Positions 17,093-24,805 of a stretch of 64,000 bases of DNA are shown here, one piece after another. The DNA comes from CAIWHR01 sp963823215. Lineage in GTDB: Bacteria; Pseudomonadota; Gammaproteobacteria; Burkholderiales; Casimicrobiaceae. Under the pieces are notes generated by a model. The model saw only the letters and a list, made by a program, of their open reading frames with translations, was not told the origin of the DNA and did no database searches. The stretch spans positions 1 to 64,000 of the forward strand of contig CAWGKT010000001.1 in assembly GCA_963823215.1 (NCBI GenBank), read 5' to 3'. How positions within the stretch are numbered: position 1 is the stretch's first letter; each line of letters starts with the position of its first letter. The translations under genes and the position numbers were made by a program.

Positions 17093-17474
17093 ATCCCCGA
17101 ATGCCTTCGATGTGGCTGGGTAGGTCGGCGCATACCGGCGGCAACTCGCGCGGCGGCGAGCATCTCTTCGTGCACACTTCGTTTATGGTGACCATCGGGT
17201 CTAGCGTGCCGAATTCGAGGTCGAAGTTCGTTACGCTACCGCAACGTGTGCCGGTGTCTGGTTACCGGCGTCGGCGTCGTCCTGTAGTGAATTTGCTGCG
17301 GCCAAAGGTCGTAGTCTCCGCTTGACCGTAATTCAACCACTGCGCGACTTGCGAATTTGAGTGCGCGACTTCTGCGCGACTTTTCGCGGGAACGATGCGG
17401 AACGATAGGGGCGAAAACTCGCGCGCCGGGCGTTCGCCACTAATAAAATCAACTGGTTAACGATCCCTTGATAA
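17093..17474. other. Gene-free right flank of the island
   Basis: No supported gene. Besides the TGCGCGACTT repeats listed separately, the stretch is AT-richer near 17450 and leads into the att-like repeat. A short frame from 17101 has no protein character. Confidence 0.5.
17341..17382. repeat. Three TGCGCGACTT direct repeats near the right att site
   Basis: The decamer TGCGCGACTT occurs at 17341-17350, 17362-17371 and 17373-17382, i.e. 21 and 11 bases apart, which is two turns and one turn of the helix. It ends 92 bases before the att-like repeat. Helically phased repeats at this place resemble the arm-type sites bound by tyrosine integrases or excisionases. Confidence 0.55.
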
Positions 17475-17520
17475 CTACGAACCAGGGGGTCGTGGATTCG
17501 ATTCCTGCCGGGCGCGCCAA
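17475..17520 (+). repeat. Right 46-bp direct repeat (attR-like), tRNA-Arg 3' fragment
   Basis: A copy of 8811-8856 with one substitution (A17496 for G8832). The change hits the conserved G53 position of the T-stem, consistent with a fragment no longer under selection as a tRNA. It is not preceded by a tRNA 5' half. Confidence 0.85.
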
Positions 17521-17527
17521 TAAATCA

Positions 17528-17559
17528 AAGGGTTGCCGCGATGCAGCCCTTTTCTTTTT
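17528..17559 (+). terminator. Terminator stranded behind the attR-like repeat
   Basis: AAGGGTTGC (17528-17536), loop CGCGAT, GCAGCCCTT (17543-17551), running into TTTTCTTTTT. The stem has one G-T pair. Its place, 7 bases after the tRNA 3' fragment, suggests it was the native tRNA-Arg terminator before the island inserted. Confidence 0.7.
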
Positions 17560-17744
17560 CAGTTGGGCCACGCATGGGCCACAAACCGAAAATGGTTGGC
17601 GGAAACCAAAGATGGTTGCCTGCAGCTACTGGACTGGCGGGGCAACGGGCGGCCAGCTGATACACAAATCGGAGTAACAAATTTGGGTATTTGCTTTCGA
17701 AAACGATTGGCCGGCGCGCCGCCGGGATCTGGCACGCTCGCGGC

Positions 17745-18345
17745 GGCGCCGCTTTTTCCTTGATGCGCTCACGTATGATCAGCGCGTCGATGTCCGGTGA
17801 GGATTGCAGCTGCAGCAGCCTGCTGACTTCGGTGTAACCGGCAACGGTGCGCGGTGTCAGTGCCAGTTGTGCAAAAGTCTGATTGCCTTCCGTTATGGCC
17901 GTGCCTTCATCATTCAACCAGTAGGCAGTGGCAGCGGCGGTTTGCTTTGGGATAGTGACATTTCCCACCGGGCCCGCCATTCGCCGCGCACCCAGCCGAA
18001 AGGCCACGGTGCGGTTCCGCAGCATTTCAATGAAGGAAACGGCAAGATGGTCGGTGCCGACGAGATAGGCGCCGCCGCCGGCCACTGTCATGCCGCGCTT
18101 CACCGCGGCCGCCAGGTCTAACCGGTCGGCCGAAAAAATGCGCCGCCGGTCGGCAGTGCCAGCGAGTACTGGCCGCCGTTGCCAATTCCAGTGCGCTGCC
18201 GCAATGCGGTGTCCACTTCGCGCACCAGGCCGTCAAAGGCGTTGCCACTGCACAGTTGGCGCAGCGCATGGCCGAATTCGACACTGTAGCGCTGCGTTTC
18301 TTTATGGGTCAGGCCCAGATCGAATTGCTGGGCGCGGGTATGTGT
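17745..18345 (-). pseudogene. Phage HK97-type major capsid protein fragment
   Basis: The minus strand encodes a recognisable stretch of a phage major capsid protein. From 18345 down it reads ETQRYSVEFGHALRQLCSGN, NGGQYSLALPTGGAFF, then after a frame break at about 18121-18135 (next to a run of six T) LDLAAAVKRGMTVAGGGAYL, MLRNRTVAFRLGARRM, VGNVTIPKQTAAATAYWLND and TVAGYTEVSRLLQLQSSPD. It stops having capsid character near 17745 (IIRERI). Both ends and the rest of the head module are missing, so this is a remnant. It lies just outside the attR-like repeat and probably belongs to a different, older prophage. Confidence 0.7.
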
Positions 18346-18348
18346 CTG

Positions 18349-18524
18349 CAGTCGACCTCGACTTCACCGGCCTCGCCAACAATACCGTCGTTGTGCTGGT
18401 GGCGGTGATGCGCGCGGGTGTCGGCGCGGCGAGCGACCTCGCGCTGCCGGCCGCCGCGACGCTGCGCGAGCTCGCGCTCACGAGTCCGAACGTCGCGGTG
18501 CGACCAATCAACGTGTTCGGTTGA
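18349..18524 (+). pseudogene. C-terminal fragment of an unrecognised protein
   Basis: The plus-strand frame reads DLDFTGLANNTVVVLVAVMR, then GAASDLALPAAATLRELALT, and ends VRPINVFG with a stop at 18524. It looks like real protein, but upstream of 18349 the frame runs into antisense of the capsid fragment, so only a C-terminus is left. The junction at about 18345-18349 appears to be a recombination scar. Family unknown. Confidence 0.4.
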
Positions 18525-18633
18525 GAGCTCTCAAGTTGCCTCTCTCGCCGCGGTGCGTGCGTTCGAGCGCGGGCAAGCGCCAAGTCGGATGTGGCTCGGC
18601 GGCAAGCAGCGCCGCTTGCGGTAACCTCACGAA

Positions 18634-18867
18634 ATGCGACGGCTCGAAATAACCATCCGCAAGCCGGGCCAGGACGGCGAACGCCAGGTCGTCCTCGGCC
18701 GTTTCGGGGCCATGCTGGTCACTGTCCTATTGATGGCGGCGGTGATTGCAACGGTCATTGTCGCCATGATCTTCGGATATCTGGCAATCGGCCTGCTGTT
18801 GTTGGCGTTGCTGATCGCGATCGTGGTCGCGGTCGTGCGCGGCGCGTTCCACAGCGTTCGACGGTAA
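18634..18867 (+). CDS. Small membrane protein, 77 residues
   Basis: Starts MRRLEITIRKPGQDGERQVV, then two closely spaced hydrophobic spans (AMLVTVLLMAAVIATVIVAM and IGLLLLALLIAIVVAVV), and ends with a basic tail FHSVRR. The hairpin-type topology suggests a small inner-membrane protein. No family recognised. It stands alone between the phage debris and the next operon. Confidence 0.6.
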   Translation: MRRLEITIRKPGQDGERQVVLGRFGAMLVTVLLMAAVIATVIVAMIFGYLAIGLLLLALLIAIVVAVVRGAFHSVRR

Positions 18868-18941
18868 GCGCGCCGCGCATCCGCGAACGCTTCCCCGGGC
18901 CAGGACATTTCTCGCATGCAGTCGCGCTTTGGCGGATGTTG

Positions 18942-18970
18942 TTGCATACAACTATTCCTGGTACTACGAT
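18942..18970 (+). promoter_or_regulatory. Candidate promoter of the 19086-20794 gene group
   Basis: TTGCAT (18942-18947), 17-base spacer, TACGAT (18965-18970). It lies 116 bases before the first start codon of three closely spaced genes. Called by eye. Confidence 0.4.
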
Positions 18971-19085
18971 GTGCTCCTGCAGGTAGAGCAGACGTGTTCG
19001 GGAGCCCCGATGCGCGATGCGTCCTCTATCGATCGTGGCCACCGATCCAACGAATGACGGTTCAACCTCTCCAAGGAGGGACGCG

Positions 19086-19358
19086 ATGGCAACCAAACCC
19101 AGAACTTCCACGACGGCACGCACCGGCACCAAGAACGCCGGCAAGCCGGTCACCAGCGGAGCCGTGCGGGCAGCGGCTGCGGCGGCGGGGCCAACCCCCG
19201 AAGAACTCGACGCACGCGATCGGTTGAAATCGGGACCGCGACGTCAGGCAGGGCCGCCGCTCGGCGGTGACAATATCGAGAGAGCGGCGGTGAAGGCGCT
19301 CCGGGACGAGGTGGTTCCCGATCCGACGGACCCCAGGATTTCCAGGACGAGGAAGTGA
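19086..19358 (+). CDS. Basic, low-complexity hypothetical protein
   Basis: A 90-residue protein rich in Lys, Thr, Arg, Ala and Pro: MATKPRTSTTARTGTKNAGK at the start, then GPTPEELDARDRLKSGPRRQ and a charged C-terminus. No fold is evident; it looks largely disordered. Start chosen: ATG at 19086 with a strong AAGGAGGG Shine-Dalgarno. Its stop overlaps the start region of the next gene, so the two are probably coupled. Confidence 0.6.
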   Translation: MATKPRTSTTARTGTKNAGKPVTSGAVRAAAAAAGPTPEELDARDRLKSGPRRQAGPPLGGDNIERAAVKALRDEVVPDPTDPRISRTRK

Positions 19359-19360
19359 CC

Positions 19361-20569
19361 ATGGCGCTCACACTCCTACAGAACATCGGGCTCCCGGACG
19401 CGGCCACCAGCGATCTTACGTCGACGGTTTGCGAACCGACCACGGCGGCCAACGACCGTCAGCTCATCATGACCGGCAACTGGTTCGCCTCGAGCTCGGT
19501 CGATGGCGGCACGAACTGGACGCTCGTCAATCCGTTCACCCGCTTTCCGGCGACCGCCGGGGGTTTCTGCTGCGACCAGGTCGTCTTGTACAACGCCCGC
19601 CACCGCATCTGGATCTGGCTGTTGCAGTACTCGTCGACGGGCAACGGCGACAACATCTTCCGCATCGCCGTCTGCCGTGAAGCGCAGTTCGGCAACTGGT
19701 ACTACTGGGACTTCGCGCCAAGAAGTCTCAACGCCGCCTGGAACAGGCAATGGTTCGACTATCCGGACATGGCGTTCACCGATGACAACCTGTTCGTGAC
19801 CTTCAACATGTTCCTCGGCAACAACTGGCAGCGCGCGGTCGTGTTCCGGTTTCCGCTGGCCACGCTGGCCTCGGGCGCTTCGCTCGGCTATCGCTGGTGG
19901 GCGACGACGAACAATGGCTCGATCCGTCTGTGTCGCGGCGCCCGTGCGACCATGTACATGGGCAGCCACAACAGCGTCAGCCAGATGCGGGTCCTGAATT
20001 GGCCCGACAGCGCGACGGGCATCTCGTGGAACGACGTGAATGTGCGTCCGTGGTCGGCAGGTGCCTACTCGGCCCCGGGCCCGGGCGGCGTGAACTGGCT
20101 GGGTCGCGCCGATGCGCGGGTCACCGGCGCCTGGGTCGGCGCCGGCACGATCGGCTTCATGTGGACCACTAACCGGGATTCCAGCCATCCACTGCCGTAC
20201 ATTCGCGTCGCCCGCATCCGGGAGACGACCAAGGCCCTGATCGACGAGCCGGACATCTGGAGCCGCACGTCGGCATGGGCGTACCCCGCAGCGTCGGCGA
20301 ACGCAGAGGGCGTTGCCGGTTTCACGGCGTTCTACGGCGGCGGCACACGCCATCCTGGCCATGTCGTCGGCGTGAAGTCCGCCACCGGGTGGGACACGGT
20401 GCTGACGCGGACCAGCACGCACAGCCCGCCCGACCAGTCCTGGGGCGACTACCTGTCCTGCATCGGCCACCACGCGATCGGAGCGCACTGGGTGGCTTCC
20501 GGCTACACGCTCCAGGGTGGCACGTCGCGCCGCAACATCGAGCCGCGCTACGTCCGCTTCCGCAACTGA
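19361..20569 (+). CDS. Hypothetical beta-propeller-like (sialidase/BNR-type) protein
   Basis: A protein of about 402 residues rich in Trp, Asn, Ser and Gly with repeating blade-like phrases: WFASSSVDGGTNWTLVNPF, VVLYNARHRIWIWLLQYSS, NWYYWDF, FDYPDMAFTDDNLFVTFNMF and GTIGFMWTTNRDS. The SxDGGxxW motif is the Asp-box (BNR) signature of sialidase-like beta-propellers, which is why I suggest that fold. No signal peptide is visible. The ATG at 19361 is preferred over the GTG at 19355 because AGGACGAGG precedes it. Substrate and role unknown; an interaction or carbohydrate-binding role is speculative. Confidence 0.6.
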   Translation: MALTLLQNIGLPDAATSDLTSTVCEPTTAANDRQLIMTGNWFASSSVDGGTNWTLVNPFTRFPATAGGFCCDQVVLYNARHRIWIWLLQYSSTGNGDNIFRIAVCREAQFGNWYYWDFAPRSLNAAWNRQWFDYPDMAFTDDNLFVTFNMFLGNNWQRAVVFRFPLATLASGASLGYRWWATTNNGSIRLCRGARATMYMGSHNSVSQMRVLNWPDSATGISWNDVNVRPWSAGAYSAPGPGGVNWLGRADARVTGAWVGAGTIGFMWTTNRDSSHPLPYIRVARIRETTKALIDEPDIWSRTSAWAYPAASANAEGVAGFTAFYGGGTRHPGHVVGVKSATGWDTVLTRTSTHSPPDQSWGDYLSCIGHHAIGAHWVASGYTLQGGTSRRNIEPRYVRFRN

Positions 20570-20584
20570 GCGAGGAGACAACTG

Positions 20585-20794
20585 ATGTTCACCCTGATCT
20601 CAAAGCTGCCGATTCGCGAACTGTTGTGGCGCCAGGCGCCGACCCTCCTCGGCGCGCTGGTCATCGCCGAAATGTTCTACAAATGGCATAGCTTCCTGCT
20701 GGAGACCGGCGGCTTTTTGCTGACCTGGTTCGCGCTCGATGCGTTGGCGGGCGTCATCGCCAAGGTGTTCGGTCGCTCGTCGGACGCAAAGTAA
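20585..20794 (+). CDS. Small membrane protein, 69 residues
   Basis: MFTLISKLPIRELLWRQAPT, then one or two hydrophobic spans (LLGALVIAEMFYKW and GGFLLTWFALDALAGVIAKV) and a short hydrophilic end. It follows the propeller-like gene by 15 bases with GAGGAG upstream, so it belongs to the same transcript. Role unknown. Confidence 0.6.
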   Translation: MFTLISKLPIRELLWRQAPTLLGALVIAEMFYKWHSFLLETGGFLLTWFALDALAGVIAKVFGRSSDAK

Positions 20795-20857
20795 GCGATC
20801 ATCGAACGACGCGCTTGACGGGGCAGTCCGTGCACCTACGGCTTGACGGGATTCTGG

Positions 20858-21062
20858 TTAGGTAGCCGGCCGAACCTGACGCCACGGCAACAAGGCTTCG
20901 TGGGCGTCGGCCATGGCCGCCAATGGTCACGCCCGGAACAGGGCGACCAGATACCGATACGGATCGACCACGTTGGCCTTGCAGGTCTCGATGAGCGAGT
21001 AGAGGTTCGCGCTGGCATTCGCGCCGCCGAGGGTATCGGCGAACCGAGCAATGCACTTGTCT
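20858..21062 (-). pseudogene. IS66-family transposase C-terminal remnant
   Basis: The minus strand reads RFADTLGGANASANLYSLIE, then ETCKANVVDPYRYLVALFRA followed by a stop. In the shifted frame it continues PLAAMADAHEALLPWRQ up to a stop at 20858. This is the characteristic C-terminus of IS66-type transposases (normally ...LFRALPLA...ALLPW). Only this end is left and it carries one frame break, so the insertion is dead. The rest of 20795-21237 holds no gene. Confidence 0.8.
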
Positions 21063-21237
21063 ACGCGGTCGGCGGGAAGACATTTGCCTATTTCAAGTCC
21101 GGTGAACCGGAAAGGCGGCGCTTAAGCGTTCGCGTCATTGAGCGAGGCGAAGCGGATTGCAATTCGCGCATCGGCGCCGGATGGCGGCGCACCGCATGCG
21201 CACATTGATTTCTCCCTCGAGCGATGACGCTCAGTCG

Positions 21238-22746
21238 TCAGGGCTCGAGCGACGCCGCGAGGAAATGGGAAAACGCCGTGCGATAGGACGTTGCCGTGCG
21301 ATTGCGGTTCACGATCTCCACCATTTTCCCGCCCTGAAAGAAGAATCCGATCGGCCGGGATTGGAACTCGAAGCCCGGTGCTGCCGTCCCGGCGCTATGC
21401 AGGAGCGGCACCACCATCTTCGCCAGAGCCTCCCAGTGCGGGGCATCTTTAATCCTCGGGTCGACAAGAAACAGAGTCTTGGCCGTGGCGCCCTCACGGA
21501 TGACCCGCGCAAGTTCCCAACGCACGCCAGCGGAATCCTGCACCAGCATGACGATCCGTTGCGCATCGCGAATCTTCTGCGCCACATAGGCCTGCCATTC
21601 GGAATCCTCGAGGTAGGTCCGATACGCCAAGCCTCCCGGCGTTGCCTTTGACCCACCCGGCTTGCCCACGGCGATCAACGGTCGATAGCCATCGGCGACA
21701 TCGAACAACTCCTCCTCGATGTGCACGGGAAACGGGCGAAACGACAGGAGACTGCTGAGTAGAGGAAGACGCGGCCTCGGCAAGATCACGTCGTCCGTGT
21801 CGAATGGCCGCAAGTAGAGCAGGAACGGATCGTTCGGCCGTCTCAGCACCTCGGCAACGCTGAGGCCGCCCAGCCGCTTTGCGCCCGATTGCAGCAATCC
21901 CGCCACCTTCACGCCAGCCACGGCCAGCAGCAGGACGAGCGGGATCTCCCGTGCCCAGCGGGAGGACAGCGACAGGCAGTCCGCCATCACCTCAGCATGT
22001 TTGCAAGCGATGGCCAGTGCTGCAAGCTTGTTGGACGTACTCCCCCCGGTGATCAAGTACATCATCGACGCTATCAGCAGCAGCGTACCGGCAAGCGCGA
22101 GCGCGTACGCAGCCGCTGTGGGCAGCCCGCGCAGTGGCGTACGCGGCAGGTCGAGGAGTTTGTTCAGATAAGTCCAAAAACCCGGGGCGAGCCGCGGGTC
22201 CAGAGTCGCCACGAAACTCGACCGCTCCGACGAACGCGCCACCACCCACAACGCGAAGACGACGCTCAACGGAACCACGAGCATTGTCATCGCAACGCCA
22301 AAGGCGCCCAGCACCGCAAACAGGAGGTCCAGGTTGTCGAAGGCAAATCGCACTTCCTGCCATTTCGAGGCGGCGCTCGAGAGGCAGACGGCCAGGATCA
22401 GGATCGCCTGAAACAGCAGCGACTTTCGCCGGACATTCGTGATCGAACGGTAGATCCAGATCAACAGCAACAACGTTGCCACGACGATCAGCGAGGCCAC
22501 GACTGCGAAGGCTGAAGTACCAATTGTGGATCCTTCGAGCTGATTCTGGATTGCCTGGGCCCGCATGGCGTGAATCATGTCGGTGGCAAGTGGATAAACG
22601 CCATCGATCCCGGCCAGGAAGTACAGCAGTGCCGCGACGAGCGCGAGAAGCAGATGCAGCACCATCGCGCGGAGAAATTTGATGAGCCAAAGTACGCGAT
22701 GAAGCTGCACCTCGGATGCGGTTTGGTCGATTGTCTGCCTATCCAT
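21238..22746 (-). CDS. Polytopic membrane protein with TIR-like cytoplasmic tail
   Basis: About 502 residues from the ATG at 22746. Roughly six membrane helices lie in the first 300 residues, such as MVLHLLLALVAALLYFLAG and LAGTLLLIASMMYLI. Then comes a soluble C-terminal domain opening PFLLYLRPFDTDD, with EEELFDVADGYRPLIAVGKP, WQAYVAQKIRDAQRIVMLV and AGVRWELARVI. The pattern (LRxFxxD, hydrophobic strand, WE on a helix) resembles TIR/nucleoside-hydrolase-like domains, the WEL glutamate sitting where the catalytic Glu of TIR NADases lies. The assignment is by eye and moderate. It is the first gene of the conflict block and is divergent from the hydrolase at 22900. Confidence 0.55.
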   Translation of the reverse strand: MDRQTIDQTASEVQLHRVLWLIKFLRAMVLHLLLALVAALLYFLAGIDGVYPLATDMIHAMRAQAIQNQLEGSTIGTSAFAVVASLIVVATLLLLIWIYRSITNVRRKSLLFQAILILAVCLSSAASKWQEVRFAFDNLDLLFAVLGAFGVAMTMLVVPLSVVFALWVVARSSERSSFVATLDPRLAPGFWTYLNKLLDLPRTPLRGLPTAAAYALALAGTLLLIASMMYLITGGSTSNKLAALAIACKHAEVMADCLSLSSRWAREIPLVLLLAVAGVKVAGLLQSGAKRLGGLSVAEVLRRPNDPFLLYLRPFDTDDVILPRPRLPLLSSLLSFRPFPVHIEEELFDVADGYRPLIAVGKPGGSKATPGGLAYRTYLEDSEWQAYVAQKIRDAQRIVMLVQDSAGVRWELARVIREGATAKTLFLVDPRIKDAPHWEALAKMVVPLLHSAGTAAPGFEFQSRPIGFFFQGGKMVEIVNRNRTATSYRTAFSHFLAASLEP

Positions 22747-22899
22747 GGCGCTCACGCTCGAAGCGGCCCGATATCCAATATCCAGTATCACCGATCGGCA
22801 ACGACGGCAGGATCTTGATACGCCTGACCGTTAGACGTAGGCTCTCGTATTCCACGCAGCGGTAGGACCCACCCGTCCCAACCCGTCGAAAGGTCCGCC

Positions 22900-23610
22900 A
22901 TGGCCACTGGCGCCAAACTCCTCGCCCTCGCCGAGACGCGCATCGGTGATAAGTACGTCAATGTGCAGGTGCCGAAGGATAATCCGAATTGGCGCGGTCC
23001 ATGGGACTGTGCCGAATTCGCTTCGTGGCTCGTCTATCAGGCCATCGGGAAACTCTACGGATGCATCAGCAACGAGGCCGACCCTGCCCTGGCGGATGCC
23101 TATTCGGGGGCATGGGTACGCGACGCTGTCAATGGAAAGGTCAACCCGATCACGCAACGGGAGGCGAACGGTATCGCAGGAGCCGTGCTGATCCGCAAGC
23201 CGCCGGCGCCGGGCAAGATGGGGCACATCGCGATTACCGATGGGCACGGTGGAACCGTCGAGGCCGCGGGTGTCAACCTGGGCGTCCGACGCGACAAGGT
23301 CGAAGGGAGGCTCTGGCACCATGTGGTCAAGATCCCGGAGCTTGCGTATTTCTCAACCGGTTACGTTGCCCCCGTCAAGCCATTGCCCTATCTCCTGACG
23401 CTCGAGACGCCCAATATCAAGAGCTCGCTGGTCCGTGCCGTCCAACGGGCACTTCGCGACCAGGGCATCAATCCCGGAAAGATCGATGGTGAATACGGGC
23501 CGCACACCGTCGCCGCCGTCGAGGCGTTCCAGGCGATGCACAGACTGGTAGCCGATGGCATCTGCGGGCCGCACACCGCAAAGAAGCTCGGCGTCAAGTG
23601 GCCGACATAG
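22900..23610 (+). CDS. CHAP/NlpC-type cell-wall hydrolase with peptidoglycan-binding domain
   Basis: A 236-residue protein. The N-terminal domain has GPWDCAEFASWLVYQ, whose Cys is the expected nucleophile, and KMGHIAITDGHGG with the partner His, as in CHAP or NlpC/P60 amidases or endopeptidases. The C-terminal 65 residues (VRAVQRALRDQGINPGKIDG followed by YGPHTVAAVEAFQ) form a peptidoglycan-binding type 1 domain. There is no signal peptide, so it would reach the wall by lysis, a holin or a secretion system, as for phage endolysins and contractile-system effectors. It lies 205 bases before the caspase gene on the same strand. Confidence 0.75.
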   Translation: MATGAKLLALAETRIGDKYVNVQVPKDNPNWRGPWDCAEFASWLVYQAIGKLYGCISNEADPALADAYSGAWVRDAVNGKVNPITQREANGIAGAVLIRKPPAPGKMGHIAITDGHGGTVEAAGVNLGVRRDKVEGRLWHHVVKIPELAYFSTGYVAPVKPLPYLLTLETPNIKSSLVRAVQRALRDQGINPGKIDGEYGPHTVAAVEAFQAMHRLVADGICGPHTAKKLGVKWPT

Positions 23611-23815
23611 GCATCGGGGAACGCGATGCGGATCAGGATTGCGCGACTTGATCTCCAACCTGAACCGGTAGGGATTGGACGGAAATCCCGCGATCCAGAT
23701 CGCCCGATCGGGGTGAGGTTTCGATATTCGTACCGCGGCTGTATGGGCGCATTTCGCGCGGGAAGGCTTGCATGACCACCCCATGTTTTTTGTAACGTCA
23801 TCAGGAGAATGAATC

Positions 23816-24721
23816 ATGTCAAAGCGGACCACCAAGGCATCTGCGTCCAAGGCAAAGGGCGTATCTCTGCACATCGGCCTCAACGCCGTCAGCGCGGCCG
23901 CATATGGTGGGTGGGACGGCCCGCTCGCGGCGTGCGAGTTCGATGCCAACGACATGGCCGACATCGCCAAGTCCAAGGAGATGAAATCCACCGTTCTGCT
24001 GACCAAGAAAGCGACGCGTTCCAACGTGCTTGCGGCCATGCGCGCAACCGCCAAGGCCTTGAAGAAGGGTGACTTCTTCTTTCTTACCTACTCCGGTCAC
24101 GGCGGACAGGTGCGTGACGTGACCGGCGACGAACCCGACAAGCAGGACGAAACCTGGTGCCTCTACGACGGCCAACTGATCGACGACGAGCTCTACTTCG
24201 AGTTGAGCCGGTTTGCGGCGGGTGTACGCATTCTGGTGCTGTCCGATAGCTGTCACAGCGGGACCGTCACGCGCGACCGCCCGCCCCCGCCCGCCACTGC
24301 TCACCAGCGTCCGAAGCTGATGCCTCCAGCGGTGGCCATGCGCACCTACCGGGAACATCATGCCTTCTACGACAAGCTGCAGCTCGATCTCGCCAAAGCG
24401 GCAGGCAAGGCGGCAGTGGATCCCGACACCGCGTTGGCCAATGTCGCTGCCAGCGGGCGCCTGACGGCGATCGTCAAGAAATTCAAGCCCGCAGTCGTGC
24501 TGATCTCCGGCTGTCAGGACAATCAAACGTCGATGGATGGCGACCACAACGGCGCGTTCACCGAGCAACTGCTGAGGGTCTGGAGCGAAGGGCGGTTCAC
24601 AGGCAACTACGGCGGTTTCCACGCGCGAATCAAAGCGGCTCTGCCCTCAAGCCAATCACCCAACCTGTTCGTCCTCGGCGCGGCGGGAGTGTTCCTGGCG
24701 CAGACACCATTCACCGTTTGA
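23816..24721 (+). CDS. Metacaspase/orthocaspase (peptidase C14 fold)
   Basis: A 301-residue caspase-fold protease. The catalytic dyad is clear: H95 in TYSGHGGQ and C146 in SDSCHSG. An early LHIGLNAV strand, a conserved acidic segment (DETWCLYDGQLIDDEL) and a late strand AVVLISGCQDNQTS complete the core. Bacterial metacaspases cleave after Arg or Lys and act in cell death and conflict systems. No pro-domain or fused sensor is present, so activation must come from a partner, plausibly the adjacent giant CHAT protein 84 bases downstream. Start: ATG at 23816 with AGGAGAA upstream. Confidence 0.88.
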   Translation: MSKRTTKASASKAKGVSLHIGLNAVSAAAYGGWDGPLAACEFDANDMADIAKSKEMKSTVLLTKKATRSNVLAAMRATAKALKKGDFFFLTYSGHGGQVRDVTGDEPDKQDETWCLYDGQLIDDELYFELSRFAAGVRILVLSDSCHSGTVTRDRPPPPATAHQRPKLMPPAVAMRTYREHHAFYDKLQLDLAKAAGKAAVDPDTALANVAASGRLTAIVKKFKPAVVLISGCQDNQTSMDGDHNGAFTEQLLRVWSEGRFTGNYGGFHARIKAALPSSQSPNLFVLGAAGVFLAQTPFTV

Positions 24722-24805
24722 CGGGCACAGAGCGGTAACGGAGCAGGGCGACGCGCGCGCTTCATTTCCGGCGAAACAATAGGGAAAGCGAATTGGGAGC
24801 AGCCC

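Larger units (their letters stand above)
8811..17520. mobile_element. 8.7 kb genomic island integrated at tRNA-Arg(ACG)
   Basis: The segment between the two 46-bp repeats carries a small gene, the six-gene hyf-like operon, an XRE regulator and an HPr-like gene. No integrase or excisionase is visible inside, so the island would depend on an enzyme encoded elsewhere or is a remnant. Supporting signs are the direct repeats, three TGCGCGACTT repeats close to the right end, and the stranded tRNA terminator beyond it. The alternative is that 17475-17520 is the scar of a different element and the operon is older chromosomal DNA. Confidence 0.65.
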
